A program made the position numbers and the translations under genes. From Bacteroidota bacterium (GTDB taxonomy: Bacteria > Bacteroidota > Bacteroidia > Chitinophagales > Chitinophagaceae): a stretch of DNA of 64,000 nucleotides. This document shows, one piece after another, positions 52,486 to 60,200 of the stretch. The stretch spans positions 62,001 through 126,000 of the forward strand of contig JAEZGS010000017.1 of NCBI GenBank assembly GCA_023437225.1, read 5' to 3'. The notes under the pieces were generated by a model. The model searched no databases. It was not told the origin of the DNA and saw only the letters and a program-made list of their open reading frames with translations. How positions within the stretch are numbered: the first letter of the stretch is position 1; each line of letters starts with the position of its first letter.

Positions 52486-53668
52486 ACAGCTTCTCCTTTG
52501 TTTTAGTTGTTGTGGTAATTTGTTTCGAATGGACGCAGTCGTGTATCAGGTCCATCATTTTTTCCCAGGTTTTATCCCAGGACACATTCGCGAGGAACTG
52601 GTCGGTTTTCTTAAGCCATGAACTTTTGTCTGTAGTCTTCAGCTCTGATGTGGCAGCCGCAATAAACTTTGATGCATCGTCTGCAATGTGCACAAGTTCC
52701 TGGGTAGCGTACGGATTTACAACGTCCCGAATGGAAGTAGAAATTACTGGCTTTCCGCCTGCGAGGTATTCTGGCGTTTTGGTAGGACTAATGAATCGAG
52801 TAGATTCATTCAGCGCGAAAGGAATAATGGCGATATCCCAGCCACCTAAATAAGAAGGCAATTCATTGTATGATTTGCCTCCCAGATAGTGAATGTTTGA
52901 ATGCCTTGGTAGTGTGGCAGGGTCGATTTTTACAACTGGTCCAATGATCACGAAATGCCAATCAGGTTTTTGTTCTGCAACCTCTCCGATCAATTGTATA
53001 TCCATGCGCTCATCAATTACGCCATAGAATCCGAATCTTGGATGAGGTATGCTTTTCTGATCTGCGGGTTCAGATGTATTTAGTCGGGCACGATTAAAAT
53101 GATCTTTATCTATGCTGCTTGGGAACGGATGTATATTCGGATGTTTATCTTTTTTTGCCTCATACAAACTATGTCCTCCGGTGAAAACGACATCAGCTTT
53201 CTTCATGAGTGCAGCTTCCAGCTCTTTTAATTGCGGAGGTGCAAATTTGAACGCTGATAGTTCATCCATGCAATCATAAATAGTGATCTCAGGTTTAAAT
53301 TTTTCACTGAAAGAAAGTGCCATTGGTGTATAGTACCATGCAACAAAGCGGCGTATTTCAAGCTGTTGAAACAATCGCGTAATCAATGAATAAATCCTGT
53401 CATCAATTGAGTGTGAGTTCTCGCCTGATTGCAGTTGAGGAATTACGACAAAAACGTTTTCATCAGTAAGTGTTAGTTGAAGTGTATCTGCAGATTCCTG
53501 CCACAACGGTTCTTCAATAAAGAATACACGAAACTTTTTAGCGAACCTGCTTAATAAGTGTTGCGGGCGCTGATAAACAAAGTTCCATCTCAAATGAGAG
53601 AAACAAACTAAATCTTTCGGAAGTTCTGTATTTACTGGTGTTGTCGATGTATTGTAAGTTTTAGTCAT
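52478..53668 (-). CDS. Glycosyltransferase, GT-B fold
   Basis: 396 residues. N-terminal half: LVCFSHLRWNFVYQRPQHLL, the motif of a Bacteroidota transferase group, then IYDCMDELSAF. C-terminal half: GVIDERMDIQLIGEVAEQKPDW, VIIGPVVKIDPATLP and FISPTKTPEYLAGGKPVIST. It overlaps glf by 8 bp and is the first gene of the trio. Transfer of Galf or a related sugar is a reasonable inference. No promoter consensus was found in the 179 bp upstream. Confidence 0.8.
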   Translation of the reverse strand: MTKTYNTSTTPVNTELPKDLVCFSHLRWNFVYQRPQHLLSRFAKKFRVFFIEEPLWQESADTLQLTLTDENVFVVIPQLQSGENSHSIDDRIYSLITRLFQQLEIRRFVAWYYTPMALSFSEKFKPEITIYDCMDELSAFKFAPPQLKELEAALMKKADVVFTGGHSLYEAKKDKHPNIHPFPSSIDKDHFNRARLNTSEPADQKSIPHPRFGFYGVIDERMDIQLIGEVAEQKPDWHFVIIGPVVKIDPATLPRHSNIHYLGGKSYNELPSYLGGWDIAIIPFALNESTRFISPTKTPEYLAGGKPVISTSIRDVVNPYATQELVHIADDASKFIAAATSELKTTDKSSWLKKTDQFLANVSWDKTWEKMMDLIHDCVHSKQITTTTKTKEKLYV

Positions 53669-53793
53669 ATCCCCTTAACTTACTATTTACATGCCATAGC
53701 CAATAGCTTATAAACAATTTTAGTGGCATGATTGATCACCGTCAAGCGTGGAAAAAAATCCTCAACAAGCAGAAAAAATATAAAATGCTAATA

Positions 53794-53824
53794 AAAAATC
53801 CCGCAAGTACATTGCAGGATTTTT
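53794..53824 (-). terminator. Intrinsic terminator for the GMC dehydrogenase operon
   Basis: A 13 bp stem with one mismatch (AAAAATCCCGCAA / TTGCAGGATTTTT on the plus strand). On the minus strand the second arm runs into a T-rich stretch, 24 bp after the stop of the small-subunit gene. Confidence 0.85.
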
Positions 53825-53847
53825 ATTTACTAATAGTTCTGATTACG

Positions 53848-54519
53848 TTATGTGAAGCTGATGCATTCCTTAAGTTCCTTTTCCGTATAGGCAAGTCCAT
53901 ATTGTTTAAGCACATCGTCTGGAACGCCATTCCATTGGTTGGGAGCATTACCAACATATTCCAGATCTTTTACTCCAATTTGCGAAGTATAAAATCCTGT
54001 AACTGTCAGATCGCGCATATAGCTAAAGAAAGCGATACCTTGTTCCAATCCTGGTTTTACTTTATTAGGGTAAGCCAGATCGTCAACCATTTCAATTTGC
54101 TGTTCTTTGTTACATTCCTTAAATGGTTTTTCATAACGCTTTAAACATTGCAAGTCAAGCCATCTCAATCCGCCACGCATCGGAACCTGATGTTCCGGCA
54201 TATCTTTAACGATGAACTCAATGAAGTCAGGAACTTTTGCATCAGATGCACTTCCGCTTTTATCATCTTTAGGTATTATAATGTCTGCAAGAACAGTGAT
54301 CGTTGCCATTTCTTCCGGCGTAAAAAAAGTTGTTGATGTCACACGGTCGAAATGCGCTTTCTCTTCTTCCATTCGATCGAGTGTAAACTTCTTTTCACCC
54401 TGGTCTTTACCAACTTCAACATCTGCGGTTTTCTTATCATCAGTCTTACACGCTTCAAGTAGTACACCTGCTGATAGTGTACCTACTGCGAGCGCTTTAA
54501 TTGATTTCCTTCTGTCCAT
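53848..54519 (-). CDS. Gluconate 2-dehydrogenase subunit 3 family protein (Tat/lipoprotein)
   Basis: 223 residues. The start MDRRKSIKALAVGTLSAGVLLEAC combines a twin-arginine signal with a lipobox (Cys24), so it is likely exported and membrane-anchored. The remaining part shows FFTPEEMATITVLADIIIPKDDKSG, the diagnostic block for this small-subunit family, then FFSYMRDLTVTGFYTS. It is the partner of the GMC flavoprotein next to it and may carry it across the membrane through Tat. No cytochrome c subunit is adjacent. Gap to the GMC gene is 18 bp. Confidence 0.88.
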   Translation of the reverse strand: MDRRKSIKALAVGTLSAGVLLEACKTDDKKTADVEVGKDQGEKKFTLDRMEEEKAHFDRVTSTTFFTPEEMATITVLADIIIPKDDKSGSASDAKVPDFIEFIVKDMPEHQVPMRGGLRWLDLQCLKRYEKPFKECNKEQQIEMVDDLAYPNKVKPGLEQGIAFFSYMRDLTVTGFYTSQIGVKDLEYVGNAPNQWNGVPDDVLKQYGLAYTEKELKECISFT

Positions 54520-54537
54520 TTGAATTTGTTATGCTGG

Positions 54538-56274
54538 TTAAATGTTTTGCTTTTTCATTTGATCGACAATGTACTCGGATGCACGCATTGACAAAGCAAG
54601 TATTGTCCACGTAATATTCTTATCTGCCTGTGAAACAAACTGCGCTCCGTCGACAACAAACAGATTCTTACACTCGTGCGACTGGCTCCATTTATTTAAT
54701 GCAGATTTCTTGGGATCGCTGCCCATACGTACAGTTCCGGCTTCGTGAATGATCTTACCAGGAACATCGAGACCATAATTGTTTTCAGGACCATCATCGC
54801 CCCATGTAACTACTGCACCCATATTGTACATGATCTCTTTGAAAGTTTCCTTCATATGCTTTGCCTGCTTCACTTCATAGTCAGTATGCTTTACATTGAA
54901 ACGAAGAACTGGTATTCCATATTTATCCACAACTTTGGGATCTATCTCACAATAATTTGATTCCAATGCGAGTGCCTCTCCGCGTCCGGCCATTCCAACC
55001 GTTGCACCGTAGAAGAAGCGAATGTCTTCTTTAAGTGAAGCCCCGTATCCACCAGCTTCTTTCTTCTTGCCATGTACGAGATGTTTACCATTCATTGCTT
55101 CGATCCCAAACCCAAATCCATATGCAGGTTGGCCCATTCCACCCCAATACTCAATGTGATAACCCCGCGGAAAATCTAATTTTTTATTATCAAGCCACCA
55201 GGGCGAATACACATGCATACCTCCAACACCATCTTCGTTGTAACGCTTCCTGTCAAAGAGTTGCGGCAGATATCCGCCCATTGCAGCACCGGTTGAATCG
55301 TGAAGATATTTACCAACAACACCACTACCATTCGCAAGACCATTTGGATAGCGTGTACTCTTTGAATTCAGTAAAAGACGCGCGGACTCACATGCACTTG
55401 CTGCAAGAACAACTACACGTCCGGTCACCTGGTATTCCATCAGGTCTTCTTTGTTCACATAGGAAATACCAGTTGCAAGTCCTTCGCGATTTGTAAGAAC
55501 TTCTCTTGCCATTGCATTAGCAATCACATCAACATTGCCGGTCTTCAATGCAGGATTTACGAGCACAGAACCCGAACTAAAATCCGCATACACCTGGCAT
55601 CCACGTCCACACTGCGCGCAAAAGAAACATGAGCCGCGATCATCATTTATCTTCTTTGTAAGTATAGAAAGTCGTGAAGGAATTACTTTAACACCTGCAG
55701 CGGTTGCTCCTTTCTTAATCATCAATTCATGCAGCCGCGGTTTTGGTGGGGGAAGGAAGATACCATCCGGTTCGTTTTCCAAACCTTCCGCCGTACCGAA
55801 AATTCCTATGAGTTTGTCTACACGATCGTAAAAAGGTTTTACATCGTCGTAGCCGATGGGCCAGTCGTCGCCCAGTCCGTCGCGACTTCTTCCTTTAAAA
55901 TCAAGCGGGCCGAAGCGCAATGAAATGCGGCCCCAATGGTTCGTACGCCCGCCCATCATACGCGCTCTCCACCAGTCGAATTGTGTGCCTGGCGCTTTGG
56001 TATAAGGCTCTCCATCAATCTCCCAACCCCAGTAACAGGCATCAAAATCACCAAATGGGCGAAACCGCGTTGATGCACCACGACGTGGCGATTCCCAAGG
56101 GTTCTTTAATTGGGTTATGTTCTTGGCAGGATCATACAGTGGTCCGGCTTCAAGCAGGCACACCTTTAAACCTGCGTTGGCCAATACGTAAGCGGACATT
56201 CCACCGCCCGCTCCCGAGCCAACAATGATTACATCATAATTCTTTGGTTGTTTCTTGATCTGCAGATCTCCCAT
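54538..56274 (-). CDS. GMC-family flavin oxidoreductase (sugar dehydrogenase-like)
   Basis: 578 residues. FAD fold: YDVIIVGSGAGGGMSAYVLA at the N-terminus and the C-terminal DGAQFVSQADKNITWTILALSMRASEYI. Motifs WWRARMMGGRTNHWGR and VNPALKTGNVDVIANAMAREVL are typical. It oxidises a sugar or polyol, passing electrons to an acceptor; related pairs oxidise glucosides at C3. Exported without its own signal, it would use the Tat signal of the small subunit. The gene heads a two-gene minus-strand unit and is divergent from the ChbG-like gene. Confidence 0.88.
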   Translation of the reverse strand: MGDLQIKKQPKNYDVIIVGSGAGGGMSAYVLANAGLKVCLLEAGPLYDPAKNITQLKNPWESPRRGASTRFRPFGDFDACYWGWEIDGEPYTKAPGTQFDWWRARMMGGRTNHWGRISLRFGPLDFKGRSRDGLGDDWPIGYDDVKPFYDRVDKLIGIFGTAEGLENEPDGIFLPPPKPRLHELMIKKGATAAGVKVIPSRLSILTKKINDDRGSCFFCAQCGRGCQVYADFSSGSVLVNPALKTGNVDVIANAMAREVLTNREGLATGISYVNKEDLMEYQVTGRVVVLAASACESARLLLNSKSTRYPNGLANGSGVVGKYLHDSTGAAMGGYLPQLFDRKRYNEDGVGGMHVYSPWWLDNKKLDFPRGYHIEYWGGMGQPAYGFGFGIEAMNGKHLVHGKKKEAGGYGASLKEDIRFFYGATVGMAGRGEALALESNYCEIDPKVVDKYGIPVLRFNVKHTDYEVKQAKHMKETFKEIMYNMGAVVTWGDDGPENNYGLDVPGKIIHEAGTVRMGSDPKKSALNKWSQSHECKNLFVVDGAQFVSQADKNITWTILALSMRASEYIVDQMKKQNI

Positions 56275-56387
56275 TCGGTTGGTTTTAACGGTTCAAAAAA
56301 GTACTGCTCATAAATGTAAAGGATTCAAATATTTTGAGTTATTTTTTTGGAGCTTTTTTAATGATTAATTTCTATTAATTACAACTC

Positions 56388-57395
56388 ATGACCCCAACCA
56401 AAAGCCTCTCACTGCTTTTCCTTTGCATTTTCATTTGTTTCAACGTTGCAGCACAAGAGCTAAAAAGCTTCGCTGAGCGACTTGGATACAAGAAGAATGA
56501 CAAGGTTGTTATTCTTCATGTTGACGATGCAGGAATGTCGTATGAGTCCAACCAGGGAGCGATCCAGGCGCTGACAAAAGGTGTTGCTTCATCATGCAGT
56601 GTAATGATGCCCTGCCCATGGGTACCTGGCTTTGTGCGATTTCTTCATGAAAATCCGAAGATTGATGCAGGACTTCATCTTACCCTCAACTCTGAGTGGC
56701 GGGATTACAGATGGCTGCCTGTAAGCGGCAAGCCGGCGGTGCCGGGTCTTGTAGATCGGGAAGGGGCGATGTGGGCAAGTGTGGAAGACGTGGTTAAGAA
56801 TGCAAGTGCTGATGAGGTCGAACGCGAAATCCGCGCTCAGTTACAGCGCGCGCGGGATATGGGTTTTGAACCCACGCATCTTGATTCTCACATGGGAACT
56901 TTGTTTGCCAAACCTGAATATCTGCAACGATATATTAAGATGGGTGTAGAGGAAAAAATACCGGTGATGTTGCCGGCAGGTCATGCAACATTGATCCAAC
57001 AACAGGTACAGCTTTCAGAGGATGCAATGAAACAAATACGCATGGCCGGTGAGATGATTTGGAATGCGGGACTACCCGTATTGGATGATCTACATAACGA
57101 GAGTTATACCTGGAAGCCACAGCAGGAGGATAAAGTGTCAGATAGACAATTTTCGAAGACGGCAACTGAAAACTACAAAAAAGCACTCGCTTCGATCCGA
57201 CCTGGGATAACAATGATCATTATGCATTGCACAGCAAAGTCGGACATATTTCAACATATTTCAGATTCAGGGCCAGTTCGCAGGGCGGATCTTATGGCAA
57301 TGCTTGATCCGGAATTGCGAAACTACATTAAGGAACAGGGGATAATTATTACTACCTGGAGGGAACTCCACGAAAAAAGAAAACAGCTTCAATAA
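56388..57395 (+). CDS. ChbG/HpnK (YdjC) family carbohydrate deacetylase
   Basis: 335 residues with a signal peptide (cleavage near NVAAQ, residue 22), so exported. Metal-site motifs of the family: ILHVDDAGMS, GLHLTLNSEW, THLDSHMGTLF (Asp, His, His), and MIIMHCTAKS near the C-terminus. ChbG deacetylates chitooligosaccharides, while other members act on different acetylated sugars. The exported form here may act on a glycan in the periplasm. It is monocistronic with an AT-rich promoter region. No clear consensus promoter was found. Confidence 0.87.
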   Translation: MTPTKSLSLLFLCIFICFNVAAQELKSFAERLGYKKNDKVVILHVDDAGMSYESNQGAIQALTKGVASSCSVMMPCPWVPGFVRFLHENPKIDAGLHLTLNSEWRDYRWLPVSGKPAVPGLVDREGAMWASVEDVVKNASADEVEREIRAQLQRARDMGFEPTHLDSHMGTLFAKPEYLQRYIKMGVEEKIPVMLPAGHATLIQQQVQLSEDAMKQIRMAGEMIWNAGLPVLDDLHNESYTWKPQQEDKVSDRQFSKTATENYKKALASIRPGITMIIMHCTAKSDIFQHISDSGPVRRADLMAMLDPELRNYIKEQGIIITTWRELHEKRKQLQ

Positions 57396-57594
57396 GCGGC
57401 GCATTCTCTAACAAAATTTTTACAGGTCCCGCATTAAACATTACACTGCTATTGTGTCCAACGCTTATATTTTTCCGTTGACCGCCAATAGGTATTTTCC
57501 AGTAATTGGAATTATATGGCAAGATGAACGGCAGACGGAAATGGGTTTTTAAAGTAATATCACATTATTGAAAAACCAAACACAAGAGAAGGAA

Positions 57595-57852
57595 ATGAAC
57601 AACTACTTGTATACAGAAAACCAACAGGATTACCTGGCAGCGAAATTTCACATCAATGAGACTCACGTTTTGCAAGCTTCACACCTGGCATTTCTAAAGA
57701 TTCAAAGTTGGAAATTTGCTTTACGCACACCTTCCATCGGTGCAAGATTCCGCGATGAAGCCGCAGAAATGCTGAATCAATCATTCTTCCTTTTTCAACC
57801 CAACATGGATATTCTGGAGCATGAAGGATTTGAAGAGAGGTGCATGAACTAG
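57595..57852 (+). CDS. Small unknown protein A, paralogue of the gene at 58320
   Basis: 85 residues from ATG 57595, preceded by GAGAAGGAA; an earlier in-frame TTG is rejected. There is no signal peptide. The body aligns ungapped with the protein at 58320 at a 2-residue offset: shared A-F-N-S, LAFLKIQSWKFA against KAYKKIQIWKAA, SFF, and IL..EG.EER. I recognise no known domain. The pair, separated by a convergent membrane-protein gene, looks like an old tandem duplication. Function unknown. Confidence 0.6.
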   Translation: MNNYLYTENQQDYLAAKFHINETHVLQASHLAFLKIQSWKFALRTPSIGARFRDEAAEMLNQSFFLFQPNMDILEHEGFEERCMN

Positions 57853-57860
57853 AGCGGATA

Positions 57861-58121
57861 TTATTTGCTTTTCGCTAGTGAATTTTTATCAATGCTTAAA
57901 CCGGCAAGATATCCTGCAACACCACCCACGATTCCACCAACAATTGTGCTTAAGGCATCGCCACCAGCAAAAAAACCTACTGCTATACCTACTAATGCTA
58001 AAAAGATAGCAACGATCCAACTCGCTGTGCGCGCAGGTTTGCGGGGATTGTGGTGGTTTGCCGAAGCATGATGTGTTGAATGAGAATGAGCCTGGGGCTT
58101 ATGCGTTCTTGAGCGGGCCAT
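57861..58121 (-). CDS. Small Gly-rich two-helix membrane protein
   Basis: 86 residues. The N-terminal third is cytosolic and rich in His, Lys and Arg (SRTHKPQAHSHSTHHASANH). Two hydrophobic helices follow: TASWIVAIFLALVGIAVGFF and a glycine-zipper segment IVGGIVGGVAGYLAG. The His cluster could bind metal. It overlaps no other gene, ends 8 bp from the convergent gene A, and reads from the opposite strand. Function unknown; glycine zippers often drive packing of membrane helices. Confidence 0.65.
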   Translation of the reverse strand: MARSRTHKPQAHSHSTHHASANHHNPRKPARTASWIVAIFLALVGIAVGFFAGGDALSTIVGGIVGGVAGYLAGLSIDKNSLAKSK

Positions 58122-58186
58122 GGATTTAGATTTAGTTTTATCAAATACTGATAAGGGTTTTTTCTAGTGTTAAGTTAAGAATAATG

Positions 58187-58227
58187 CTGACAATTAATTT
58201 TATCAAAGAAGATTAATTGTTAGTCAG
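58187..58227. repeat. Bulged inverted repeat between the two small-gene units
   Basis: CTGACAATTAAT (58187-58198) pairs with ATTAATTGTTAGTCAG (58212-58227) apart from a 4-nt bulge; a third ATTAAT lies just downstream (58232-58237). It is in the 198 bp divergent gap between the membrane-protein gene and gene B. It is an operator or a leader hairpin candidate. Confidence 0.4.
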
Positions 58228-58319
58228 AAAAATTAATTTGAAATTGAAGGGCAGAGAAAAGTTGAACATCCAACAATGCATAAACCAAAATTTCGTTTCT
58301 ATCTAAACCCATCAATCCA

Positions 58320-58574
58320 ATGAATAATCCCTACCTGGACAAACGAAAAGCCATAGCCGGCGAATTTTTTATGAACGACAGCCGGATGAAAAATCGTAGT
58401 AGAAAAGCCTATAAGAAAATCCAGATCTGGAAAGCTGCCAGTGGTTGTCACGAAGTGGACAAACAATACCAATCGCAAATAGAGAATCTTATTCGATTTT
58501 CGTTTTTCGAGCAGGTAAGCAGCGCGGAGGTTTTGATATCAGAGAATTACTTCGACAGATCGCTCGACAATTAA
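58320..58574 (+). CDS. Small unknown protein B, paralogue of the gene at 57595
   Basis: 84 residues, basic and soluble. The core reads SRKAYKKIQIWKAASG and the end SFFEQVSSAEVL..ENYFDRSLDN. Around 18 residues are identical to protein A without gaps, including KIQ-W-K-A and S-F-F. Both keep the start MNN. The charge differs: B is more basic in the middle. A strong terminator follows at 58597. Function unknown. Confidence 0.6.
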   Translation: MNNPYLDKRKAIAGEFFMNDSRMKNRSRKAYKKIQIWKAASGCHEVDKQYQSQIENLIRFSFFEQVSSAEVLISENYFDRSLDN

Positions 58575-58596
58575 ATTACCCGATCACCCACTTGAG

Positions 58597-58621
58597 AGAC
58601 CGCAAAAGCGGTCTTTTTTTT
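58597..58621 (+). terminator. Intrinsic terminator after small protein B
   Basis: A perfect 7 bp stem (AGACCGC / GCGGTCT) with an AAAA loop, then eight T in a row. Confidence 0.93.
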
Positions 58622-58658
58622 GACCTGTAATGTTTAGCTAACATTTGTTAGTGTGGCT

Positions 58659-58666
58659 TATATTTG
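58659..58666 (+). promoter_or_regulatory. Candidate -7 element (TATATTTG) for the thiolase gene
   Basis: An exact TAnnTTTG match, 16 bp before the ATG at 58683. The -33 region is only loosely TTTG-like, with TTTA at 58633-58636 and a 22-bp spacer. Confidence 0.5.
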
Positions 58667-58682
58667 AGGCTCACTTTAATCA

Positions 58683-59870
58683 ATGATTATGGAAGTCTCT
58701 AATGTATATCTGGTTTCTATTGCACGTACACCTATAGGAAGTTTAAATGGAAGTCTCGCTTCGCTGACTGCCCCAAAGCTGGGAGCGGCAGCAATAAAAG
58801 CGGCTATTGAACGCGCTGGTATCGGCCCTGAGGATGTGCAGGAGGTTTATATGGGAAATGTTGTAAGTGCCGGAATCGGTCAGGCTCCTGCGCAGCAGGC
58901 CAGCATTTTTGCGGGAATACCAACGTCGGTGCCCTGCACAACTGTTAATAAAGTTTGCGCAAGCGGGATGAAAGCTATCATGATGGGTGCACATTCCATA
59001 ATGCTGAATGAAAGTGCTATCGTCGTTTGCGGAGGAATGGAAAGCATGAGCAACATTCCTTATTACCTCGACAAGGCACGTAGTGGTTACCGGCTCGGTC
59101 ATGGCCAGTTAGCTGACGGTATCCTCAAAGACGGATTGTGGGATCCATATAACGATGAACATATGGGAAATGCTGGTGAATTATGCAGTACGGAATACCG
59201 GATCAGCAGGGAAGACCAGGATGCATTTGCGAAAGAAAGCTATACCCGTGCAGCTAAAGCGTATGGCCAGGGTTGGTTCAATAATGAGCTCGTACCTGTT
59301 GAGATTCCGGGAAAGACCACCACAGTAGTTTCAGAAGATGAAGAGTATAAAAAGGTGAATTTCGAGAAGATGTCGTCACTAAAGCCCGCATTTGCCAAAG
59401 ATGGAACAATTACAGCGGCAAACGCATCGAAGATAAATGATGGTGCTGCGGCAGTAGTGCTGATGGGAGAGAAGAAGATGAAGGAGCTTGGTTTGAAACC
59501 ACTTGCTCGAATTGTATCATTTGCAGACGCCAGCCAGGATCCGCGCTGGTTCACCACAACACCTGTTAAGGCAATGAACAATGCTCTTGTCCGCGCCGGG
59601 CTTCAGGCTGGTGATATGGACTATGTGGAAGTTAATGAAGCATTCAGCTGTGTAGCATTGGTCAATGCACGCGAAATGTCTATTCCTATGGATAAACTAA
59701 ATGTATGGGGTGGTGCTGTGGCACTTGGTCATCCAATTGGGTGCAGCGGTGCACGCATTTCGATTACGCTTAGTTCTATACTAAAGCAAAACGGCGCCAG
59801 GTATGGAATGGCTGCGATTTGCAACGGCGGAGGCGGAGCCTCAGCTCTGATCCTCGAGAATGTAAACTAG
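58683..59870 (+). CDS. Acetyl-CoA C-acetyltransferase (thiolase)
   Basis: 395 residues, cytosolic tetrameric thiolase. The catalytic Cys92 lies in VNKVCASGMKAI. Downstream are NEAFSCVAL, the GHPIGCSGARI loop with its His and the CNGGGGAS motif with the second Cys environment. Two ATG codons (58683, 58689) are equally plausible. It condenses two acetyl-CoA or cleaves acetoacetyl-CoA, or acts on longer 3-ketoacyl-CoA. It stands alone with its own promoter. Confidence 0.94.
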   Translation: MIMEVSNVYLVSIARTPIGSLNGSLASLTAPKLGAAAIKAAIERAGIGPEDVQEVYMGNVVSAGIGQAPAQQASIFAGIPTSVPCTTVNKVCASGMKAIMMGAHSIMLNESAIVVCGGMESMSNIPYYLDKARSGYRLGHGQLADGILKDGLWDPYNDEHMGNAGELCSTEYRISREDQDAFAKESYTRAAKAYGQGWFNNELVPVEIPGKTTTVVSEDEEYKKVNFEKMSSLKPAFAKDGTITAANASKINDGAAAVVLMGEKKMKELGLKPLARIVSFADASQDPRWFTTTPVKAMNNALVRAGLQAGDMDYVEVNEAFSCVALVNAREMSIPMDKLNVWGGAVALGHPIGCSGARISITLSSILKQNGARYGMAAICNGGGGASALILENVN

Positions 59871-60066
59871 TGGTTGCGTTGTATAATGTTAACGTGAAGG
59901 AGGATAATTCCTGGAGCCACCCTTTACTTCAGCAGGATGAGGATGACTGGGTGATTTCAATTTCACAGGGGTCAGTTTCTTTGGAGAAAACGGCCATAAG
60001 TTAACGTGCATACGGTGCATGATGTTCTCAAATAATGTTTTCATACTGCAAAAGACCGAAATATTC

Positions 60067-60090
60067 CCCCGGTGGTTTAATGCACCGGGG
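60067..60090 (+). terminator. Intrinsic terminator-like hairpin after thiolase
   Basis: An 8 bp stem (CCCCGGTG / CACCGGGG) with an 8-nt loop, followed by TTATTTA. It lies about 200 bp after the thiolase stop in a 330 bp gap. The rest of the gap holds a 44-codon GTG frame I do not support, and the pdhB promoter. Confidence 0.6.
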
Positions 60091-60149
60091 TTATTTATGG
60101 TCTTTTACAAGCTTTTACTTAGGGAGCATAATAGGCTGTCGTTACTCAA

Positions 60150-60181
60150 TTTGTTATTGTGAACCGATACCAATAATTTTG
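60150..60181 (+). promoter_or_regulatory. Promoter of the pyruvate dehydrogenase E1 beta gene
   Basis: TTTG at 60150-60153, 20 bp spacer, TAATTTTG at 60174-60181. Both elements match the Bacteroidota consensus, and the ATG lies 19 bp beyond. This is the best promoter in the window. Confidence 0.75.
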
Positions 60182-60200
60182 CCCCTCTAAAAAACCTAGG

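Noticed and set aside
59870..60004. A 44-codon GTG-start frame sharing bases with the thiolase stop (TAGTG), ending just before the 60067 hairpin.
   Set aside because: No ribosome-binding signal or recognisable pattern; most likely a chance frame in the intergenic region.
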